From contig NC_083878.1 of the NCBI RefSeq assembly GCF_032452875.1, positions 41,559,378 to 41,623,377 on the forward strand: a DNA stretch of 64,000 bases, written 5' to 3'. This stretch comes from Bos javanicus. Lineage: Eukaryota; Chordata; Mammalia; Artiodactyla; Bovidae. The notes below the pieces were generated by a model that saw only the letters and a program-made list of their open reading frames with translations, was not told the DNA's origin and ran no database searches. This document shows, piece by piece, positions 57,862 to 64,000 of this stretch. A program made the position numbers and the translations under genes. How positions within the stretch are numbered: position 1 is the stretch's first letter; the number at the start of each line of letters is the position of its first letter.

Positions 57862-58012
57862 TGTCTCAAAGTTTAACATACTTAGGAATCACTGGGGATT
57901 TTGTTAAAATGCAGATTTTGATTCAGTAGGTCTAGGTGAGACCTGGGCTCCTGCCTTTCTAACAAGTTCACAAGTGATGCGATAGCTGCTCATCTGTGAA
58001 CCACACTTCTAG
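57862..58012 (-). mobile_element. MER20 (hAT-Charlie) DNA transposon
   Basis: gtctcaaagtttaacatac, then gattcagtaggtctaggtg, then cctttctaacaagttcac and gtgaaccacacttc follow MER20 in reverse orientation. Some MER20 copies act as regulatory elements in placental tissue; nothing here shows that for this copy. Confidence 0.82.
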
Positions 58013-58607
58013 TAGCAAGAATCTCAGTGATGCACAGAGCAAAGGTGGGGAAAGGCAAGCTCTTGTTTTCCTTTGGGAACACATCCATATGCTTCCTCCC
58101 AGGGCTGTGATTCTCAGCTCTCTTCTGCAGAGCACTGCAGCATGCCTCTTCTTTTGAGTTCCACCAAGAAGAAATGGGGTTTCAAGAAGACCGGGTGCAT
58201 CCATATGGAGCACAAAAATTCCTTCTCCAGGAAGGAAACCACAGAGCTTATCAGGAAAGACGTGTGCCTCTAATGCCAGCCATCCCCAGCCTGCTGAACT
58301 ATGAAATAAATGAGGTGGAGTTTAATTTTAGGGTCTACAAATTTGTAATGTGTTCATCATTCCTGTTGCCATTTTGCATGGCAGGCTGACGTTGACAGAC
58401 ATGTTTAGTGAAGAAAGCTGCATCTGGTTTAACGAAACCCTTGCATCCTATCCTCTCCTGTCCCTCCTCTAACCTCCATTCACAGCTATGAGAGAGAGAT
58501 GCCATTCACAGTAGAGGTTTTCACAGCTGAAAATGTGTATCCCTTTTGCTTTCCCAGGGGCAGGTTCTTTGGGGGATTTTTTCCAAGCGTGACTGCAGGC
58601 TGGCCTC

Positions 58608-58621
58608 CCAGCAGAGGGCGC
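58608..58621 (+). promoter_or_regulatory. CTCF binding-site core, full consensus match
   Basis: ccagcagagggcgc fits the CTCF core CCASYAGRKGGCRS at all 14 positions. It lies in a local GC-rich island within the longest interval of the window free of ruminant repeats. CTCF acts as an insulator and loop anchor, and motif orientation matters; here the G-rich strand is plus. The sequence match is direct; occupancy is inferred. Confidence 0.72.
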
Positions 58622-60065
58622 ACTGCCCCAGTGTCGTGGCCCCAGAGCCGTTCCCTCTACCTCTGGGGTGGACTGCTATCCCACTAGGCTGGCCAGGGCT
58701 GCAGGAGGATCGGAAACGGGCTCTCTCGGAAGAAAGGAGATGAAGAACATTTTAGGGGAGAAAATCAAATCAAATCACTTCAGATCTGAATCAGTGACTT
58801 TTAAAATCAAAGGTCTACCTGGTTGCTGTTAATGGGCAGCTTGTCATAATTCTTAGCCCTTAGAAGACTAACTTTTCTTTCTCAGAACTTCCCTGAACCT
58901 TGCATTGTCCAGCATTTGTATCTTTCACTTTAATGAGTGCTAAATAAGAATGATATAAAGGATTTTAATAATTCTCACTGGACAGTTAATTAAGCAGTGA
59001 GAAAGAAGTCTTTAGAACTGCTACTCTTTCTACCTTTTACAGACAAGTGCTTCCACAGATTCCAAGGAAAGAGGTCACATTTATACATATATATAAAATG
59101 ATGTGTGGGTTAGTAATTTTTCTCAGTAACAAATGACCTCCCTAACGAGCTGAAATAGTGAAATAAAAATCCACCTTTTTGTGGCCCACTTTTTCCTGAA
59201 CTCAACTCTCCACTTCCCTCAAAATTCTTTGCACAGGAAATGAATTCCCTCTGCCTTTGCGGGGCAGGGGGTGGGGGCTTGAATGTGTTGATCTCAAGTT
59301 TTCCAAGTTTTCTGCTCTTCTGTAAATCACACGGGCATGACCCAGCCCAGTCATTCATTACAAAATTCTTTTCTTTCTTTCTTTCTTTTTTAAAAACAGC
59401 TTCTGTTTTTCCTCATTTTTGATGGATCCTACCACAAACTTCAGCAAGAGTGAGTGCAGACGACCATAACATTACTCTCAAATAGAGGGTATTTTATTAA
59501 GTCCAGCAGTTAAAAATGTACAAAGTTCCTTGTAATAATCCATTCATTCTGTTCTCGCCTGATTCTTGGAGTAAGCCTGCACAATTATTCAAATCCCAGC
59601 TTTTAGCTACAGCATACACCTCGCCATGGGGCTATGCCTCTGTAATCTTGCTTTGGTCTTGCATGTCAAATGGAATTAACTCCCATAAGAAATGTGTGCG
59701 AAGACAACCCAAAGTGTCTAATCCTGCTGCTGTCTTAAATTTCTGAAACTCTGAGCTGTCATCTTTTTCTATTGCTTTGTTGAAGTTCTCACTTATGCTT
59801 CAGTCCATCCAAAGCTGAAGTTTAGGAACATTTGCATTTTTATATATTTTTTTTCAGTTATGCTCTCTCTTGGCCTTTTCACACGTTCTCTTTGTAGCAG
59901 CAGGATTTTTTTTCTTCCTTCAAATTCCAAGACCATTTTATACACAGTGGAATTCAATGGGAAGTGAATTCACTGTTTTTCCTGAAAGTATACTCAAGTT
60001 GAAACATAGACAACTCTAGATTGTGAAGATTCACAAGCCAAATCCAAAGAGATATGAGTAAAGGG

Positions 60066-60115
60066 GTGTATGTATGTGTGTGTGTGTGTGTATGTATGTG
60101 TGTGTGTGTGTGTCT
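60066..60115. repeat. (TG)n microsatellite
   Basis: Two runs of TG separated by TATG, about 48 bases. Confidence 0.95.
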
Positions 60116-60875
60116 TCGTATTATAGGAGAGGAGAGAAAAAAATAATGATATCATTATTACTATACCTCAGCCACTCAACCTAGCTAATCACAAAAACTA
60201 ATTCTGTCTCGATTGAATCTCAAACAGTATCATCTCCCTCATGAATAAAATGCTGGGTGAAATGAGCTTGGTTAGCCTACTTGCATGTGGTATCAAGAGT
60301 AGATAGCTTGACGAGCAGTTTCAGGCCCTTTCTTCCTTCTCTAGGGGGCCTACTGTTTAAAAATACTGCCCTCTTCCTTCCTCACTATACTCTGAACTCT
60401 ATTTACAATGTCCTGTGATTCTTAGGCATGAAGAATCTGGAAAAATACTTAGTATCTGGAAAACAAAGCAACACTTAAGTATTTGTTGAATTCCTTAGAA
60501 TGAGTAGCAAGTTGATTCTATTCTCTCTGAGTGACTTATCCTATTGCCTCAATTTACAAATTAAATCACTCAATCTGGATATGATAGCTGCCTAGGGTTT
60601 TTGTAAACTTCTCTCACAGCCTGTGTGTTCAGTCTGATAATTACACATGGCTCATATTTTTAAATGACCAGTTATTCAGCACTGTGGGTTTTTCGAGGTG
60701 TCTTGACTAAGTGAGGTGTGGAAGGGTACGATTGTAACTTGGTATGGTGGATATTTAATAAGTGGTAAACCGCAACATTCTCCATTTGAAAGTTAATTAA
60801 GGCCACTAGATGACCGGGCTTGTGCAGAAAACCTGTTCATGGTTTAGCCATGGAAACAGTCACAACAACACTGGG

Positions 60876-60885
60876 CTAAAAATAG
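60876..60885. promoter_or_regulatory. MEF2-type word
   Basis: ctaaaaatag matches the MEF2 consensus CTAWWWWTAG at all ten positions. About 25 bases upstream is tagccatggaaac, which resembles half of an RFX X-box. Such words also arise by chance in AT-rich DNA. Confidence 0.3.
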
Positions 60886-61281
60886 TGGCCTTAAGAGACA
60901 TTTTTACTGATCATTCCAGAATGCTTCTTGTTTTGTTTTTAAGTCACATTTTGGAGGAAATACTCATAGAACCAGCTCCTTTTGATACTTGAAAGTTGTA
61001 CTTAGGCCAGGCGTGTAGAATTTAAGCTGAAGAGTGACATCAGGGGCCAGCTGGGTGACCAAATTGTGTTTGTAATGCTATGTGCAAGAATGTTTCTTAT
61101 AAGATAATCAACTTTTGTATTCTGTTGAATCTCTTTGCCTAGTTAGTAATGGCCTTTAATATGTGATGCAACTAGTTTGGGCACAAGATAACTCTCTAGT
61201 ATCAAATAGCTTATTTTATCCAAATTGGGCTTGAGTTTGTAGAGGAGCTCTCCTATACTGATGGGCCAGATAATATGAATT

Positions 61282-61494
61282 GGGGCTTCCTGGGTGGCTC
61301 AGTAAAGAAGAATTCACCTGTCAATGCAGGAGAAGCGAGTTCAATCCCTGCGTCAGAAAGATCCTCTGGAGGAGGAAATGGCAACTCAATACAGTATTCT
61401 TGCCTGAAAAATCCCATGGACAGAGGAGCCTGGAGGGTTACAGTCTATAGGGTTGGAAAAAGTTGGACATGACTGGGCAACCAAGCAAACACAA
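61282..61494 (+). mobile_element. Bov-tA SINE
   Basis: Complete sense Bov-tA with an AAC-rich tail. Flanked by the perfect 12-base duplication ataatatgaatt at 61270-61281 and 61495-61506. Confidence 0.96.
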
Positions 61495-61506
61495 ATAATA
61501 TGAATT

Positions 61507-62207
61507 ATGTTTCTGTGGATTAATTGTTTCTTCATGACGAGAGTACTGTAGGAAGGCAATATTAATTTACTGTACAATGTATAACTTTGGTTAATAGGAT
61601 TGGAAAAGCACACTAAATGTAAATGTCCTTTCTGCATCTGGATAGTGAAGTTACATTGTCTTATCACATATCTTCATGCTATTCTAGGATCCAGTGATAT
61701 TTAGTGCAAGGGGACCAGGTGATAGTAGCGTAACAGGCAAATAGGATGAAGATGTAACCATGGTGAAGTGGTATCAAGGAGGCCCCTGCGTGATGCTGGG
61801 GCTCTGTTGGACTGGCTGATTTCAAGGTGTTTCTAATAGAAATTAATAATTCTGGTTGACATCTCTCTGTGATAGACATACTACAAACTTGGTCCATGAA
61901 TTCTTCCACTTAATTTTAAATTACCTTACTGCCACTGGAGCATTTTGAAACTGGGTAATATAAGAATCTATGTCTTGACTTCCCACCCATCCACACTCCA
62001 GTGGGTCTCTAGGCACGTCATGAGCAAAATTTTGAACTCAGATGACACTTCATCCTCACTAGCACTTGGAGGAGAAAACTGGCACACGGGGCAAATATTC
62101 TGGTCCCTTTCCAAAATCTCTGCCTCCTGTCTTGCATATGCCATCGTTTCACCAATAAAGCTCATATCACAGTCCAAGAGCCATAAAAATTCAAAACTGA
62201 AAACTAC
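61507..62207. other. Unassigned interval
   Basis: No repeat or exon recognised. A 102-codon plus frame beginning at 61945 runs into the following SINE and is not called. Confidence 0.4.
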
Positions 62208-62400
62208 TAGTCACTTAGTTGTGTCTGACTCTTTCCAACTCCATGGACTGTAGCCCACCAGGCTCCTCTGTCCATGTAATTCTCCAGGCAGTAATACTGG
62301 AGTGGGTTACCATTTCCTTCTCCGGGGGATATTCCCAACCCAGGGATCAATCCCAGGACTCCTGCTTTGCAGGCAGATTCTTTACCATCTGAGCCACCAG
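62208..62400 (-). mobile_element. Bov-tA SINE, host of a nested SINE
   Basis: Antisense Bov-tA ending in ctgagccaccag at 62400. Another Bov-tA is inserted at this point, after which ctgagccaccgag is repeated at 62602-62614. Confidence 0.94.
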
Positions 62401-62600
62401 TAATAGTATTAGTCACTCAGTCATGCCTGACTCTTTGCCGGACTGTAGCCCTCCAGGCTCCTCTGTCCACAGAATTCTCCAGGCAAGCATACTGGAGTGG
62501 ATTGCCATTCTCTTCTCCAGAGGATCTTCCCAGCCTAGGGATTGAACCCCGGTCTCCTGCACTGCAAGCAGATTCTTTACCGTCTGAGCTACAGGGAAGT
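62401..62600 (-). mobile_element. Bov-tA SINE nested in Bov-tA
   Basis: A second antisense Bov-tA inserted in the head of the first. The duplication ctgagccacc lies at 62389-62398 and 62602-62611. About 10 bases of the BovA unit are missing near 62440. Confidence 0.93.
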
Positions 62601-62612
62601 TCTGAGCCACCG

Positions 62613-64000
62613 AGAAGGTATAAATATTCAGGTCTGGACTTAAAACACCTTGTTGTTTATCTGGCCATCTCTGTATCAGAAAAACCTAGACAAAATGGAC
62701 CTGGCATTATCATCCCTGCCATTTCTCACTTATGGCTCTTTTAACCTGAGACAAGTGGGCAAACACCATTTGAGTTTTTCAGGTGCCATTTTTCTCATCG
62801 GTTACTTAAAATGAATGCCAGTTTCATTGGTTTGTTCTTCCTCTTTCCTATTCTTGTTTCATTTTTGTTATTTGTTCTAATTTAATTTGAAATGCCTAGC
62901 ATCTGACTGTGATTGGGTGAGGAGGCTCGGGAGACTTCCAGCAAGAGCGGGTCTCCTCAAAAGGGTCTTTTGGATACAACAGAATAAGCCTTTATTTAGT
63001 ATCCCAGAAATAACAAAAGTGAGAGTGAGCAAGACTGCAGCGCCTGTGCTTTCAAGCAGCAGAAACTTAGTGAAACACCCCGGTCCCTTGGGTGTGAACA
63101 GACCGCCCCTTGGCTCAGTCATCCTGCCGTGTCCCTGGCTGCCGGCTCTCTGGGCCAACAGAAACAAGCATAACAAAACCTACAGAGAAAGTGTCAATAG
63201 AAACCTTCTCTAGGAGCCCAGCTTTTGGAAATGGACTAGATTTGCAGTCCGTACAAAGGCTCTGGGCAAGGTTTCTTGGCCATGGCCTCGTACCCAGCAT
63301 TGTGACTTCTGTCCATGAGGTGGGACAGGTGGCTTACAAGGCACACATGATCTATTTCTTCCATGTTTCCTGTCCATCAAATGAAGATTTGGGGAGAGGA
63401 ATAAACTCTGGATTTTGCAGAGAATCACTTGGGTTTAAAGTCCAGCTTTATAGCCTGAGAAAATGATTCTAACCCTCAGTTTCTCCCTTGATTAAACTGG
63501 GAATAGCAATGTTTCCCTCTTTGATTGTGGTGATCAAATGAAACACAGAGATGTGTTAACATTGAGAAGAATATCACAGTGTTTATACCAGCATAGCTTG
63601 GTGTGTGGAGCCAATGAAACCACAGATTTAATGTGCTTGAAAAATAGGGAAGCCCTGTAGAAATATAAGGTATTACTATCATCTGTATTATTATTAGCAT
63701 CGCATATTTATTAGGTCATTCTTTTCTACAACAGAAAAGGGTGATGATCATCATCTCCGAGTTCAAACCTCAAACTACCACCCCCAGACCTTCTTTGCTC
63801 TTGCAAAAGAGGAGACAGCTCATGTCTGCTCCCTTGCTTTGCAAAAATAGTGCAGAATAGCTCCATAAGAGGTGATGGATGGCAGCATCCCCGGGGTCCT
63901 TCCTACTGCAAATATTACATATAAGCAATTACCTTGAGTATTTAGTGCTCATGTGTTGTAAGTTTCCAGAGAGGGTTAAGAGAAAGTCAAAAGTTCCTGA
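62613..64000. other. Mostly unassigned interval
   Basis: Contains the MIR at 63425-63570. The 62900-63320 stretch is GC-richer and holds overlapping frames on both strands (62887-63213 plus, 62877-63176 minus, 63110-63466 plus) that cannot all be coding. None shows a recognisable domain. Confidence 0.4.
63425..63570 (+). mobile_element. MIR SINE fragment
   Basis: Sense MIR: cacttgggtttaaagtcc, the ctaaccctcagtttctcc core, and a gtggtgatcaaatgaaacac block. Confidence 0.8.

Larger units (their letters stand above)
58013..61269. other. Repeat-poor interval with GC-richer island at 58560-58740
   Basis: No ruminant repeat. The 58560-58740 stretch is clearly richer in G and C than its surroundings and contains a strong CTCF core. 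TTTC repeats lie at 59368-59390. A TG tract lies at 60066-60113. Overlapping frames at 58499-58743 lack recognisable domains. Confidence 0.45.

Noticed and set aside
62877..63466. Frames of 99-118 codons on both strands in a GC-richer stretch
   Set aside because: They overlap each other in opposite strands and different frames with no domain. GC-richer DNA has fewer stop codons by chance.
1..64000. CRISPR arrays, defence islands, operons or phage modules
   Set aside because: The window is mammalian nuclear DNA. The regularly recurring sequences are interspersed SINEs and LINEs with target duplications, not spaced direct repeats.

Overview
This window is ordinary ruminant nuclear DNA. It holds 29 Bov-tA or BOV-A2 SINEs and ten BovB (RTE) LINE insertions, repeat families restricted to ruminants or, for BovB among mammals, chiefly found in them. 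It also holds cetartiodactyl L1 3' ends, one CHR-type SINE, an Hsmar1-like mariner, and older mammalian repeats (MIR, L2, MLT1, MER20). I saw no reason to prefer cattle, sheep, goat or another pecoran. I found no host protein-coding exon, tRNA, rRNA, CRISPR array or bacterial-type operon. The window reads as intergenic or deep intronic sequence, and every longer open frame I could explain comes from a transposable element.

Layout. 0-6.3 kb: AT-rich sequence, an L1 filled with SINEs, a head-to-head BovB/Bov-tA chimera, and a 2.0-kb mariner (4337-6342) that was later invaded by a BovB and a BOV-A2. 6.3-12 kb: mostly unassigned DNA with scattered SINEs. 12-20 kb: a decayed L1M scaffold cut up by three BovB insertions, a MIR, an MLT1 LTR and SINEs. 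22.2-24.4 kb: a BovB with its 5' half inverted and a reverse transcriptase broken by one nonsense codon only. 28.4-32.3 kb: a near full-length but decayed BovB carrying a nested BOV-A2. 33-48 kb: SINEs, MIRs, a Charlie-type hAT, an MLT1 split by two nested L1s, and an L1MB. 48-52 kb: SINEs, an L1 3' end and a purine tract. 52.3-61.3 kb: nearly 9 kb with no BovB-family insertion, carrying a perfect-consensus CTCF core at 58608. 61.3-64 kb: three more SINEs and a MIR.

How the parts relate. Target-site duplications (TSDs) give a relative order of insertion: MIR/L1M/MLT1/MER20, then mariner and cetartiodactyl L1, then BovB and Bov SINEs. The most distinctive pattern is that five LINE insertions (two L1, three BovB) carry an inverted 5' segment next to a sense 3' segment, between matching flanks. 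That is the layout expected from twin priming. The mariner transposase is a pseudogene whose third catalytic aspartate is an asparagine, the same change known from human SETMAR. I found no convincing new biological system. The leads worth following are LINE integration structures and a possible insulator or conserved non-coding block. Repeat family names were assigned by recall of consensus sequences without a database search, so boundaries are usually good to about 5-20 bases.
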